55,129 nucleotides of DNA from positions 3,252-58,380 of the forward strand of contig LUGL01000003.1 in assembly GCA_002796835.1 (NCBI GenBank), given 5' to 3'. The notes below the pieces were generated by a model. That model did no database searches and was not told the origin of the DNA. It saw only the letters and a list, made by a program, of their open reading frames with translations. The stretch comes from Elainella saxicola E1. Its GTDB lineage: Bacteria > Cyanobacteriota > Cyanobacteriia > Elainellales > Elainellaceae. Within the stretch, counting starts at the first letter, position 1; the number at the start of each line of letters is the position of its first letter. Below, one piece after another: positions 1 to 8,929 of the stretch. Both the position numbers and the translations under genes were made by a program.

Positions 1-105
1 AACGATAACACTCATGGCGTATTCAAGGTAAGACCGCTGCACTTCTGCATGAAGGGCTGTTGGAATTACCTGTCCTGAAGAAAGAATGCTTAACTGATCA
101 GCCAT
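1..105 (-). CDS. Type IIA topoisomerase subunit A (GyrA/ParC-like), N-terminus only
   Basis: Only the first 35 codons are inside the window; the reading frame runs off the left edge. The visible peptide ends in SYLEYAMSVIV, the near-invariant N-terminal motif of gyrase A and topoisomerase IV A, which comes just before the winged-helix DNA-binding domain. The lead-in (LSILSSGQVIPTALH) resembles the second, ParC-like GyrA paralogue of cyanobacteria more than the main GyrA; that is recollection of the family, so I give no symbol. The ATG at 105 is preceded by AAGGAA on the coding strand. The enzyme cuts and re-seals DNA to control supercoiling or decatenation. It is transcribed away from the response regulator at 321. 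Confidence 0.85.
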   Translation of the reverse strand, partial: MADQLSILSSGQVIPTALHAEVQRSYLEYAMSVIV

Positions 106-320
106 GAGTTCCGTTCCTTTGCAAGATTTAAAGCAATACTTAAAAGCAAGCCTTTCTGAGGGTTAGTGGTTGCCATCTAGAAGCCAATGCTCTAGTTTGA
201 TAGCACGAGTGGTAACTTTAGCATTACATTTCACAGTAATTTCACAGCATTTCCCAATCAGGCCAGATCAAAAGTCATAAATAGTGTCCATTCTAAGATT
301 AGGTTAATAGGTTAGGAGTT

Positions 321-719
321 ATGAAAACAGTCTTAATCGTTGAAGATGACTTGATCAACGCTCGTGTATTCTCCAAAATTCTGACCAAGCGTGCTGGGCT
401 AGAAGTCAAACACACTGAGAATGTAGATGAAGTGATGCAGATTGCGCATGACCGGGCGGCAGACATTATTTTGATGGATGTTTCCCTTTCCCACAGCATC
501 TACCAGGGTAAACCGGTCGATGGGATCAAAATCACTCAGATGTTGAAGGCCAATCCTGAAACTGCCAATCTGCCCATTATTCTAGTCACGGCCCATGCCA
601 TGGAAGGCGATCGAGAGAACTTTCTCCAGCAGAGCGGAGCGGACGATTATATCTCGAAGCCTGTCGTGGATCACCAACAGTTTGTAGATCAAATCATGGC
701 GCTTCTGTCTCGAGAATAG
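321..719 (+). CDS. Single-domain CheY-like response regulator
   Basis: This 132-residue protein is a stand-alone receiver domain with no output domain. The acidic pair is at E8-D9-D10, the phosphoacceptor is D53 (ILMDVSL), the switch Thr is T90 (ILVTAHA) and the conserved Lys is K113 (ISKPV), so the phosphorylation site is intact. After D53 there is a slightly long loop (SHSIYQGKPVDG), seen in cyanobacterial receivers that work with hybrid kinases. It is expected to relay phosphate from a sensor kinase to a protein partner in the cytoplasm. The start ATG has a good ribosome site, TAGGAGTT, directly upstream. No cognate kinase is adjacent, so its partner is unknown. Confidence 0.92.
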   Translation: MKTVLIVEDDLINARVFSKILTKRAGLEVKHTENVDEVMQIAHDRAADIILMDVSLSHSIYQGKPVDGIKITQMLKANPETANLPIILVTAHAMEGDRENFLQQSGADDYISKPVVDHQQFVDQIMALLSRE

Positions 720-879
720 TACATATATACCATTCTATAATTCAAGGCGATCGGGATGCAATTTTTCCAAAATGATGGATCACCACTTCCCGATCTTTAC
801 CGTTTTAGGGAGAAGAATCAGGGCATTTTTTCAAAGTGACCCGTTTGAAGGGGAAGATTTTGATATTTCGATCGATCGC

Positions 880-1800
880 CTAGTCCGTCAGTCCTTCCAA
901 GCAAAAGCGTTGACAGAGCAATACCGGGGAATTGGGGTTACCCCGCATCGGGCAGTCGGGCGTGGCGCAATGGCAGCAGTCGGCCTGAGTAGGCAAAGCA
1001 ATCTCATGGGCAGCATAGACGCTAATCCCCTGGCTCATTAAGGCGCGCGCTGCCAAATCGGAAATGCGATCGCTAATTAACAGCGCTGATGTAATGCTAG
1101 TCTGCTGCCGCTCCAGATTGATCTTAGCCAGCGTCATCGGAAATTCTCGCAGTTCTGGCAAAATTTCGACGATCACCTGGCGGCGGCAGCCCTTAAAGCA
1201 GGGAGGTTGTTCATGGGCAAAGAAATCTTTGTACTGCAAGGTGATACTGCCATCGGCATAATGGCGTGATCGCAACAATCGCAGAAACGGAATCGTAAAT
1301 TCTCCCGCCGCATCTGCCTGATACCACCAGGACTTGAACCAGCTATCCAGCGGCAAATTGAGGATTTTTTCTACCTGAGCCGTTGTGAAATTTGCTTCTG
1401 TTAACGTGGCGATCGCCTGAGCCAGAGGCATCATTTGCCCTAGGGTGCGCGTCTCGGTTTCGCAACGAATCAGATCCAGGTAGCCCCGCTGATTGCCATA
1501 GCGCCGACTGTAGCTGGCGACTTCCTGCTCTAAGTGAGGCATCGAATCTGCTAGAACGCAGTGAATTTCTTCAAACTCAATCACGCCATCGGCAGCCACG
1601 CCAGAAGAAACCGGAATGCCGATCGTCGAGTGAATGCCCCCAATTCGATGAGGCTGGGCAATCGGCGGCGTACAATTTGCCAGCAGCGATTTCAAGAGAT
1701 CCGCATCTGCGATGGCCAGGGCAATCTGTATCCGATCGTGCCATGAGAGCACATCTGATGATCGATCTGTTGCAAGGCTGGCCAGCAAGAAGTCGTTCAT
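880..1800 (-). CDS. Cys-rich conserved-looking protein of unknown function
   Basis: I do not recognise this 306-residue protein. It has no signal peptide or membrane segment. Cysteines cluster near the C-terminus (CCHCATPDC, then CQRFC) and there is another pair in the middle (PPCFKGC), a layout that could bind a metal or an Fe-S cluster. The central part mixes helices and short strands without a motif I know. The ATG at 1800 is preceded by TAAGGT. The gene is divergent from ndhL and the shared 205-bp spacer probably holds both promoters. HIP1 octamers inside the gene and clean codon use suggest it is a native cyanobacterial gene, not a spurious frame. Confidence 0.75.
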   Translation of the reverse strand: MNDFLLASLATDRSSDVLSWHDRIQIALAIADADLLKSLLANCTPPIAQPHRIGGIHSTIGIPVSSGVAADGVIEFEEIHCVLADSMPHLEQEVASYSRRYGNQRGYLDLIRCETETRTLGQMMPLAQAIATLTEANFTTAQVEKILNLPLDSWFKSWWYQADAAGEFTIPFLRLLRSRHYADGSITLQYKDFFAHEQPPCFKGCRRQVIVEILPELREFPMTLAKINLERQQTSITSALLISDRISDLAARALMSQGISVYAAHEIALPTQADCCHCATPDCPMRGNPNSPVLLCQRFCLEGLTD

Positions 1801-2005
1801 ACCTTACATATTGCGTCCACTTCTCTAGGAACGGGGACTCCTTTCGCTTTTCTTTACAGAATGGATAGATTAGTCTCAATAGATTGAGCCACTTCCATAA
1901 GCTCAGCTAAGGCGATCGATTATTTCTCCTATCTTTTCGGTTTGCCAGAAGACGATAAGATAGATCTCGTTCGTGGCAATCGCTGATGTCGATTAGAGAA
2001 TACCT

Positions 2006-2227
2006 ATGAGCCTGCCAATTGTTCCGCTGCTGTATCTCGCTTTGGGTGGTGCTTACCTGGTGGTTTTACCTGCCCTTTTATTTCTCTATCTCAAGAGCCG
2101 TTGGTATGTAGCTAGCTCGATCGAGCGGTTGCTCATGTATTTCTTTGTGTTTTTGCTTTTCCCCGGCCTCTTGCTCCTGAGTCCCATTCTCAACTTCCGG
2201 CCTCAACCCAGACAAATGGGTTCGTGA
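2006..2227 (+). CDS. ndhL: NAD(P)H-quinone oxidoreductase subunit L
   Basis: This 73-residue protein has two hydrophobic membrane segments (about residues 6-28 and 41-62) joined by a basic loop containing [16 protein letters not shown], the signature of NdhL (once called IctA because mutants lose inorganic carbon transport). NdhL is a small subunit of the thylakoid NDH-1 complex, which takes electrons from ferredoxin to plastoquinone in cyclic flow, respiration and CO2 uptake. The stop lies ten bases before the ATG of the DUF3007 gene, and trpA follows, the usual cyanobacterial gene order. It lies about 34 kb from the ndhA-I-G-E operon in this same window. Confidence 0.96.
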   Translation: MSLPIVPLLYLALGGAYLVVLPALLFLYLKSRWYVASSIERLLMYFFVFLLFPGLLLLSPILNFRPQPRQMGS

Positions 2228-2237
2228 ATTGAAGTCC

Positions 2238-2561
2238 ATGCGCCGAATTGATGTCATATACATTGGGTTAGCAGTGTTTGCAGCAGGTGGATTGCTCTAT
2301 TTGCTGCTAAATCAGCTGGGCTTCGATAGCTTGGATGCAGGCATCTGGAGCCAAGTTTTGCTGGTGTTTGGGTTGCTGGCCTGGATAGCAACCTATTTAG
2401 TCCGTGCCTTCACCAAAAAGATGACCTTTAACCAGCAGTTGCAAGACTATGAAGATGCGGTTTTGCAGAAGCGCTTAGAGGAAATGACACCCGAAGAGCT
2501 AGCCCAACTCCAGGCAGAAGTGGAAGCCGAAAAGCAAGGGAAGTCATCCGACTCAATTTAA
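2238..2561 (+). CDS. DUF3007 family membrane protein
   Basis: The protein begins MRRIDVIYIG and has two membrane segments (about residues 7-25 and 36-57), followed by a charged helical tail rich in Glu and Gln (LEEMTPEELAQLQAEVEAE). This is the layout of DUF3007, a family found in cyanobacteria and plastids and often encoded directly after ndhL. Its function is not established; the linkage suggests a link to thylakoid membranes or NDH-1, which is inference. I chose the ATG at 2238 over the in-frame TTG at 2229, which lies only two bases after the ndhL stop; translation is probably coupled to ndhL. Confidence 0.88.
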   Translation: MRRIDVIYIGLAVFAAGGLLYLLLNQLGFDSLDAGIWSQVLLVFGLLAWIATYLVRAFTKKMTFNQQLQDYEDAVLQKRLEEMTPEELAQLQAEVEAEKQGKSSDSI

Positions 2562-2655
2562 TGGCTGACTGTGATGATTTTTCTCAGGTTGAACTCCCCT
2601 GCCCGGTGCGGTCCACTGCACTGTACAATGGGGGACGGTCAATTTGAGTGAGAGC

Positions 2656-3453
2656 ATGACATCCGTTTCTAGCTGCATGGAAGCCCTGCGCGATCGAGGA
2701 CAATGCGCATTAATTCCCTTCATTACCGCCGGTGATCCCGATCTGCAAACCACTGCCAAAGCGCTACAGGTGCTCGATCGCAGCGGTGCTGATTTGATTG
2801 AATTGGGCGTTCCCTATTCCGATCCGTTAGCCGATGGTCCCGTGATTCAAGCGGCTGCCACACGAGCCCTTCAGCATGGAACTCGGTTGGACCAGGTGCT
2901 GGAAATGCTGCGCGATGTCAGCCCCACTTTGAAGTCGCCGATCGTTCTATTTACCTACTACAATCCCATCCTGAATCGCGGCATCGACAAGTTCTTTCAA
3001 GACATTGCGGCGGCTGGGGCGAGGGGATTGGTTGTGCCAGATTTACCGCTGGAAGAAGTGGAAAAGGTGCTGGATGCGGCCACTGCGGCTGGTGTGGAAG
3101 TCACTTTATTGGTTGCACCCACAACCCCGAAAGAGCGGATTGCATCAATCGCCTCAAAATCCCAAGGCTTTATTTATCTGGTCAGCGTCACAGGTGTGAC
3201 CGGAATGCGGACCCAAATTCAATCGCGCGTTCAAGAATTGATTACCGATTTGCGCGGTGTGACTGATAAACCGATCGGCGTTGGCTTTGGCGTTTCTGAA
3301 GCAAGTCAGGCGCGTCAGCTCACTGCCTGGGGTGCAGATGCCGTGATTGTGGGAAGTGCATTTGTCAAACGGCTGGCAGAAGGTTCGCCAGAGCAAGGTT
3401 TACAGGCAATCGAAACCTTTTGTCGGGCTTTAAAGGCGGCAATCTTGGAATAG
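2656..3453 (+). CDS. trpA: Tryptophan synthase alpha subunit
   Basis: TrpA cleaves indole-3-glycerol phosphate to indole and glyceraldehyde 3-phosphate; the indole passes to TrpB. The TIM-barrel hallmarks are present: [13 protein letters not shown] with the catalytic Glu soon after ([19 protein letters not shown], which also holds the catalytic Asp), the loop [21 protein letters not shown], and the phosphate-binding [12 protein letters not shown] and [11 protein letters not shown]. The length of 265 residues is normal for the family. The start is the ATG at 2656, which matches the usual cyanobacterial N-terminus, not the TTG at 2644. It is third after ndhL and DUF3007. TACAAT at 2624-2629 could be a -10 element for separate transcription, but no good -35 is visible. 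Confidence 0.97.
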   Translation: MTSVSSCMEALRDRGQCALIPFITAGDPDLQTTAKALQVLDRSGADLIELGVPYSDPLADGPVIQAAATRALQHGTRLDQVLEMLRDVSPTLKSPIVLFTYYNPILNRGIDKFFQDIAAAGARGLVVPDLPLEEVEKVLDAATAAGVEVTLLVAPTTPKERIASIASKSQGFIYLVSVTGVTGMRTQIQSRVQELITDLRGVTDKPIGVGFGVSEASQARQLTAWGADAVIVGSAFVKRLAEGSPEQGLQAIETFCRALKAAILE

Positions 3454-3589
3454 TTTGGATTAGCAGACAAAATTTCACTCATCGGGCAGAGTTGGCTTCT
3501 CACGTCTGATAGACGGAATTTCTGAAGCAGCCAGCTTAACTGGAATCAGAAGCAAAATTTTGAAACCGGGCTGCTGGATGAATCATCTT

Positions 3590-4612
3590 ATGAAATCTAA
3601 ATTTTTCTCTGCGACTTTAGTGCTGACCTGTTTGGGTGCGCTCGCAGTGCCTGCATTAGCTCAGTCTGAGCCAGGTACTCCAGACTCCGTGCAGCAGGTT
3701 GCGCCTCAAGTTGCGCCTCAAATCGATAGTTTTACAGTTCGTCCGATTGCTCAACTCACGCCCGGGAATGAGCTGGTGTTTACGTTGCAGGGAACGCCCA
3801 ATGCAGCAGCGTCTTTCACCATTGGTAACTTAGCTAACAATGTGCCAATGCGGGAAGTGGAACCGGGAGTTTATGAAGGACGTTACACCATTCGTACAGG
3901 CGACCAGATTTCTGACAATACGATCGTGCGGGCCAACCTGGCAAAAGGCGATCAGATCAGCAGTGTGCGGCTGCAAGATACGCTCGTTGCGGACAGTGGT
4001 TCTAATAATCAAGTTCCCTCCATTAGTCGCTTTTCTGTAGAACCCTTCCAAAGCCTGGAACCGGGTACGACATTAACATTCACGCTGTTGGGCACTCCAA
4101 ATGCGCAAGCCACATTTACGATCGACGGTGTTGCCTATCAGCAGCCCATGCAAGAGATTCGATCCGGCACCTATCAAGGCGAGTATGTAATTCGTCGTCA
4201 GGATGACTTCCCGGCTGGCACAGTAAATATCACAGCTCAGCTCGATGCCAATGGTCAAATTGTCCGCAGCCGTCTCGATCAACCCCTTGCTGCCATCAAT
4301 CCTGATCAAATTCCCCTGCAAATTCTCAGTCCCACCAACAATAGCCGGGTTGCGGGACCGATCGAAGTGACAGGCCGCAGTTCACCCCAAACAACTATCA
4401 ATGTGAATGTAACAGCGACGAACTCTGTGGCTGGAGTGATCGGCATTAATCGGGATATGCTGAACCGCAATGTTCAATCCGATGCGCAAGGCAACTTCAG
4501 TTTCCAGTTCAACCCGACTATAGCAATTCCAGGCACCCGCTATGAAATTAGCCTGAGCGCGGTGAATGGCAATCAAAGCAACGAACAAACGCTGGTGATT
4601 TTTCAGCAATAA
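3590..4612 (+). CDS. Secreted protein with two tandem beta-domain repeats
   Basis: The start at 3590 gives a textbook signal peptide (basic MKSK, hydrophobic core, cleavage after PALA); an in-frame ATG at 3578 is also possible. The mature protein has two clearly homologous repeats of about 85-90 residues. Each begins with a run such as FTVRPIAQLTPG or FSVEPFQSLEPG, continues with FTLxGTPNAxAxFTI, and ends with GxYxGxYxIRxxD and a set of strands. A third, different C-terminal region (SPTNNSRVAGPIEVTGRSSP) looks like a bacterial Ig-like fold. The protein is probably periplasmic or on the cell surface. No catalytic motif is visible. Families of this kind are common in cyanobacteria and have no known function. 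Confidence 0.85.
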   Translation: MKSKFFSATLVLTCLGALAVPALAQSEPGTPDSVQQVAPQVAPQIDSFTVRPIAQLTPGNELVFTLQGTPNAAASFTIGNLANNVPMREVEPGVYEGRYTIRTGDQISDNTIVRANLAKGDQISSVRLQDTLVADSGSNNQVPSISRFSVEPFQSLEPGTTLTFTLLGTPNAQATFTIDGVAYQQPMQEIRSGTYQGEYVIRRQDDFPAGTVNITAQLDANGQIVRSRLDQPLAAINPDQIPLQILSPTNNSRVAGPIEVTGRSSPQTTINVNVTATNSVAGVIGINRDMLNRNVQSDAQGNFSFQFNPTIAIPGTRYEISLSAVNGNQSNEQTLVIFQQ

Positions 4613-4659
4613 GGTCAGCAATCCAGGAAAAAGCAGGACAGGTTAAGGTCCAGAATCAC

Positions 4660-5721
4660 TTAAGTCCAATACAAAAGAGCTGCTTCAGGGAATCGGTGCT
4701 CAATTTGAGACTGAAAGAACTGTCGTAGCTCTTTCATAATGTCCGTAGTGTAGACATACTTAGTCCCCCCGAACTTGTTGCGCTTCACCGCTCGCGTATC
4801 TTCCTCCATGTCCAGCTTGCTGTAAGGATACCAGCTTTGCAGCACTTGCTTGGACCCTGGGGTAAACCGATGGGAAATCAGCTCAAACGTCAAATCGCAC
4901 TCAAAGTCGATCGCGCTGCTAATCTGCTCGAATAGCTGCTGATACTGAGTCTGCCAGTTTTCAACGGGCATGATCGGCGCAATCACCAGTCCGATCGGAT
5001 AGCCTGCTTGCGCTAACTTTCGCAATGCCTGCAACCGATCTTTGACTGAAGCCGTTCCCCCTTCCATTCGCTGAGAAACAGCCGCTGCATTCACACTTAC
5101 CCGGCAGCGCGTATGTCCGTTATGGGGTAAATCTAATAGCTCATCTACCGCATCGAACTTGGAAACCCAGCGTAAATAACCCTGATCGCGCGTGCCAAAA
5201 TAGCGAATGCACTCAGCCAAACTGCCCGTCAAATGTTCGATACCCAATGGATCGGTGTAGCAGCTCACCTCAAAACTGGTGGGACGATCGATCGATTCAT
5301 ACTGACCTAAGTTCTCTAAGATCTGCGGCAAGTTTGCATAAACTCGGATCACAGGCGGTCCCTGTAAGCTGCCTGCCAGATAGCAATATTGACAGTGTGC
5401 TGGACAACCTTCAGCTAAGTGAAACTGCCAATCAGCAGAAGGCGGAATCGGGCTGAGCTTAAACTGACTGGCAGGTGCCGTCACAACAGCTAATGTTCGT
5501 TTAGAGATATCATAAGTTTCGCGATCGGTTTCACCTCGCAATCCTGTGAGTCGGTTACGCGGCAATTCTTCGATCGGTAGATTGAGTGATTGAACACGTT
5601 GAAGAATTTGTTGTCCCCAGGTTTCCTCTAGCGCAGCAGGTGTGAAGAGAACCCGATCGGGCATCCAGAGGCGGGGCGATTGGCTAGAGGCATGAGGCTT
5701 GTTGATGAGCGAGTTAGTCAC
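4660..5721 (-). CDS. Spore photoproduct lyase family radical SAM protein
   Basis: The 353-residue protein carries the radical SAM cluster motif C106-x3-C110-x2-C113 (CPAHCQYCY), with the spacing typical of spore photoproduct lyase, inside the SPL signature HLAEGCPAHCQYCYL. The sequence EVSCYTDPLGIEHLTGS contains C154, aligned by eye with the cysteine that donates a hydrogen atom in Bacillus SplB (C141 there). SPL uses S-adenosylmethionine to reverse the 5-thyminyl-dihydrothymine lesion in DNA. Cyanobacteria make no endospores, so either it repairs the same lesion in dry or UV-stressed cells or it acts on another substrate. It is a single gene, convergent with the secreted-repeat gene at 3590. 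Confidence 0.9.
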   Translation of the reverse strand: MTNSLINKPHASSQSPRLWMPDRVLFTPAALEETWGQQILQRVQSLNLPIEELPRNRLTGLRGETDRETYDISKRTLAVVTAPASQFKLSPIPPSADWQFHLAEGCPAHCQYCYLAGSLQGPPVIRVYANLPQILENLGQYESIDRPTSFEVSCYTDPLGIEHLTGSLAECIRYFGTRDQGYLRWVSKFDAVDELLDLPHNGHTRCRVSVNAAAVSQRMEGGTASVKDRLQALRKLAQAGYPIGLVIAPIMPVENWQTQYQQLFEQISSAIDFECDLTFELISHRFTPGSKQVLQSWYPYSKLDMEEDTRAVKRNKFGGTKYVYTTDIMKELRQFFQSQIEHRFPEAALLYWT

Positions 5722-6096
5722 AAGATTCTCAAAACTGATTCACTCTTTTAGTGTGATGGATTTTCAGCGATCGATCAGGGGAGGAAAACCGCCCAGAACC
5801 TGAGCGTTATCCATAGAGCCAGTCACACTCCCTCGGATGATGGATTAAAAAATTGTGGCGTGAGGGTTCATCAGTTTCTTAGAGAGAACTCAGACTTCCC
5901 TCATCTAAATCCTTTCAGCTCATTGCAAAATTGCATTATCCCGCAAGGATTCTCTCATCCCAATCACTATGGGCTATTCACACCCCACAGTGATTTTGGC
6001 AGGGAATTTATTTTTTGAATTATTGTTCATCTTTTCTCACTGAGATGAATTCTCTACTTTTCTCAATATTCCCTATTTAGACCCTCTCTGATTCTT
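5722..6096. other. Divergent intergenic region between SPL-like and GMC genes
   Basis: This 375-bp stretch separates two divergently transcribed genes and should hold both promoters. I see no credible ORF or RNA gene. The half nearest the GMC gene is rich in A and T (6000-6075). An imperfect hairpin is listed separately at 5962-5995. I could not place convincing -35/-10 pairs. Confidence 0.6.
5962..5995 (+). repeat. Imperfect inverted repeat upstream of the GMC gene
   Basis: AATCACT at 5962-5968 is the reverse complement of AGTGATT at 5989-5995. Inside it, after one mismatch, TGGG pairs with CCCA, leaving a loop of about ten bases. It sits about 100 bp before the GMC start. It is either a regulator site or a stem in the 5' leader; there is no T-run, so a terminator is unlikely. 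Confidence 0.4.
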
Positions 6097-7641
6097 ATGA
6101 ACAGTACTCACTACGATATTATCATCATTGGAACAGGTGCTGGTGGTGGTACGCTTGCCCATCGTCTGGCATCCAGCGGCAAGAAAATTCTGATTTTAGA
6201 AAGGGGAACATTTCTGCCGCGTGAGAAAGAAAACTGGGATACGGTGCAGGTATTTCAGAACGATCGCTACCACACTTTAGAAATCTGGTATGACTCGGAT
6301 GGTCAGCCTATTCATCCTGGTACAGGTTACTGGGTTGGCGGCAACACAAAGGTCTATGGAGGGGCGTTGTTCCGTTGGCGTGAACGAGATTTTGAACAAG
6401 TTATACATCAGGGCGGTATCTCTCCAGAATGGCCACTCAAATACAGAGACTTTGAGCCATACTACACTGAAGCCGAACAGCTCTATGAGGTGCATGGCAA
6501 GGGGGGGCAAGATCCAACAGAACCCTATCGCAGTCAAGACTATTTCTATCCCGCAGTCAGCCATGAACCTCGGATCGCTGAAATCCATGATGCCTTAGAA
6601 CGTAAAGGACTGCATCCGTTTCAAATTCCTCTGGCCATTAAACTCAATGATGTCGATCGCCGTTTAGGTGCCTGTATTCGTTGCAATACCTGCGATGGGT
6701 TTCCCTGCTTGGTCAACGGTAAAGCAGATGCTGACATCAACTGTATTCGTCCGGCGAGCGATAGCGCTACAAACATTACTCTAATGACCGAAACTGAAGT
6801 CCTAAGACTCCATACCAGCCCTTCAGGACGAGAAATTACGCATGTAGAAGCCAGCGTGTCCGGTCAGCGATCGCTGTTCTCAGCAGATATTGTGGTTGTA
6901 TCCTGTGGTGCAATTAATTCAGCTCTGCTGCTGCTCGAATCCGCTAACGATCGGCATCCTAATGGCTTAGCGAACGGCTCAGATCAGGTCGGGCGAAATT
7001 TCATGAAGCACCAAAATGGAGCCATTGTTGGCATCACTCGCAAACCCAACTCGACTCAGTTCCAGAAAACGCTCGCGGTTAATGACTTTTACTGGGGTGA
7101 GCCAGAATTTGATTATCCAATGGGGCATGTGCAGCTTTTGGGTAAAGTCAACAAAGACATGATTGCTCTCGATGCTCCCAAGTTTGCACCTGGAATTGCC
7201 TTGGACGAAGTCGCGAAACATTCTGTGGATTGGTGGCTGACAGCAGAGGATTTACCCGATCCCAATAATCGTGTTTCATTGGTTCACGATCAAGTTTATT
7301 TAACTTATACAGACAACAACACTGAGGCATTTGATCGTCTACTTCAGCGCTGGACCGAGGTATTAAAGTCGATCGATTGCGCTGACAGCATCTTTCCCTG
7401 CTCTCTCTACTTTCGCAAACGCATTCCACTTCAGGGCGTTGCCCATCAATGTGGCACCTGTCGATTCGGAGACGATCCAACAACCTCGGTTTTAGACCTG
7501 AACTGTCGCACCCATGAAGTCGATAACCTCTATGTCGTAGACGGGAGTTTCTTCCGTTCCAGTGCGGCGGTAAATCCGACGTTAACCATTATCGCGAATG
7601 CTTTGCGAGTAGGCGATCACCTGCTCGATCGATTGAAGTAG
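6097..7641 (+). CDS. GMC-family FAD-dependent oxidoreductase
   Basis: The 514-residue protein begins with a dinucleotide-binding fold (DIIIIGTGAGGG at residues 7-18, then ILILERG) and ends with the GMC C-terminal block VDGSFFRSSAAVNPTLTI, which forms part of the FAD site. The GMC family oxidises alcohols, sugars, choline or sterols. A Cys cluster in the middle (C193, C196, C199, C204, then C216, in CIRCNTCDGFPC) is a subgroup feature and could hold a metal or form disulfides. A further CGTC lies near the C-terminus. No signal peptide is seen, so it is probably cytoplasmic. The DMT transporter starts 44 bp downstream on the same strand and is probably co-transcribed. The substrate cannot be told from sequence. 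Confidence 0.92.
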   Translation: MNSTHYDIIIIGTGAGGGTLAHRLASSGKKILILERGTFLPREKENWDTVQVFQNDRYHTLEIWYDSDGQPIHPGTGYWVGGNTKVYGGALFRWRERDFEQVIHQGGISPEWPLKYRDFEPYYTEAEQLYEVHGKGGQDPTEPYRSQDYFYPAVSHEPRIAEIHDALERKGLHPFQIPLAIKLNDVDRRLGACIRCNTCDGFPCLVNGKADADINCIRPASDSATNITLMTETEVLRLHTSPSGREITHVEASVSGQRSLFSADIVVVSCGAINSALLLLESANDRHPNGLANGSDQVGRNFMKHQNGAIVGITRKPNSTQFQKTLAVNDFYWGEPEFDYPMGHVQLLGKVNKDMIALDAPKFAPGIALDEVAKHSVDWWLTAEDLPDPNNRVSLVHDQVYLTYTDNNTEAFDRLLQRWTEVLKSIDCADSIFPCSLYFRKRIPLQGVAHQCGTCRFGDDPTTSVLDLNCRTHEVDNLYVVDGSFFRSSAAVNPTLTIIANALRVGDHLLDRLK

Positions 7642-7685
7642 ATATAAGCCCAAAAGATTGCAAGGAAAAAACTAAGGAAAAACCT

Positions 7686-8732
7686 GTGGAGAAAAACCGA
7701 TCGCCCCTGCCGAGTCAGATCCCTAGCTCAGTTTACCTCTGGGTCGCTGTCTTGATTTTCGCTGCATCCAATGCCGTTACTCGCAAAGTCACTCAGATTG
7801 GAGCCCAACATTTAATTGACGGCAGAAATCCCATTTCGCTCTGCAATGTGTTGTTTGTGGGCAATCTCTGTGCATTTGCAGTCATGCTCTTGATTTTTGG
7901 CAAGCAATGGAATCGTCGGACGCTGCGGCAGTTGAATTCAGGAGACTGGATTAGTTTAGGGGCGATCGCTGTCCTGGCCGGTGCGGTTGGCCCAGGCTTG
8001 ATTTTTGCAGCTTTGGACAATACATCCGTCACCAACGTGGTTCTCATTAGTCGGTTAGAGCCACCTTTAACCTTAGTATTCAGCATTATTTTCTTGGGTG
8101 CACGGGTAAATATCTGGACTGCAATGGGATCAATGGTCTCTTTTGCTGGCGTTGCCACGGCTGCAGTGTTAGCAAATTCTGGAACAACAGTTCCTATTAT
8201 GGGGGGCTTGTTTCACGTCGGTCGAGGAGAGCTGTTTGCGGTGATTGCTACTTTTGTTCTTGCCACCGCTACGGTAACGAGCAAATTTCGTTTACAGCAT
8301 GTTCCAATCGGCATATTTAATCTTGTTCGAGTTGGTCTAGGAGCTGTTATTTTCTTCGTACTGGCCAGAAGTCTTTATGGCCCACAACATTTTGTTGATA
8401 TTGCATCGCCTTTCCTATGGAAATGGATGCTGCTCTATGGGGGGGTGATTGTGGTGGGCGGACAGCTCTTTTGGTTGACTGGATTGCGCCATGCGACAGC
8501 TGCTGAGACTAGCTTAGCTAGCTCATTTAACCCAGTGGCGGCGATCGCGATGGCCTACCTAATTTTGGGGGAAGTTCCCACCATGGCCCAGTACACTGGC
8601 GGATTAATCATTCTAGTTGGAATTTTTCTGAACCTGATTGGCAGCTGGCGCGAAATCAAATCTCGGCAACCATTGATTCGGATGACACCCGATCGACAGA
8701 TGGAAATGGTGACCGGATTTAAGGGAGTATGA
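7686..8732 (+). CDS. DMT/EamA-family membrane transporter
   Basis: The protein has about ten hydrophobic segments in two repeated halves, as expected for EamA transporters of the drug/metabolite family, which export small metabolites by exchange or with protons. Recognisable stretches include LISRLEPPLTLVFSIIFLGA in the first half and a matching LASSFNPVAAIAMAYLILGE in the second, both at the usual EamA repeat position. The start is a GTG at 7686 preceded by AAGGAAAAA. At 348 residues it is slightly longer than the usual 290-310 because of a polar C-terminal tail. Following the GMC gene so closely, it may export or import the substrate or product of that enzyme; this is inference. Confidence 0.9.
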   Translation: MEKNRSPLPSQIPSSVYLWVAVLIFAASNAVTRKVTQIGAQHLIDGRNPISLCNVLFVGNLCAFAVMLLIFGKQWNRRTLRQLNSGDWISLGAIAVLAGAVGPGLIFAALDNTSVTNVVLISRLEPPLTLVFSIIFLGARVNIWTAMGSMVSFAGVATAAVLANSGTTVPIMGGLFHVGRGELFAVIATFVLATATVTSKFRLQHVPIGIFNLVRVGLGAVIFFVLARSLYGPQHFVDIASPFLWKWMLLYGGVIVVGGQLFWLTGLRHATAAETSLASSFNPVAAIAMAYLILGEVPTMAQYTGGLIILVGIFLNLIGSWREIKSRQPLIRMTPDRQMEMVTGFKGV

Positions 8733-8929
8733 AAGTGAATGTGCTCTTTGGAGGCAGTAAGAGAACCCTAATGCTTCTTTGACTACAGTGAGCGACAGAG
8801 GTGAAGTGAAGTCTTGGAAAACGGCCCCTTCACAAATGTTGTTCAAGTTTTAATTTACCACTACTTGACAGAGATTCTCAACTAGCTCACACTTTGGATT
8901 GTATCCTCAAACAACTGATTGGGAATCTC

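Noticed and set aside
772-1041. Plus-strand frame of 89 codons
   Set aside because: It overlaps the 3' end of the minus-strand gene at 880-1800 and its peptide has no recognisable domain; it is a shadow.
8870-8929. Fur box upstream of efeU
   Set aside because: GAGATTCTC is a small palindrome but does not fit the GATAAT-rich Fur consensus closely enough.
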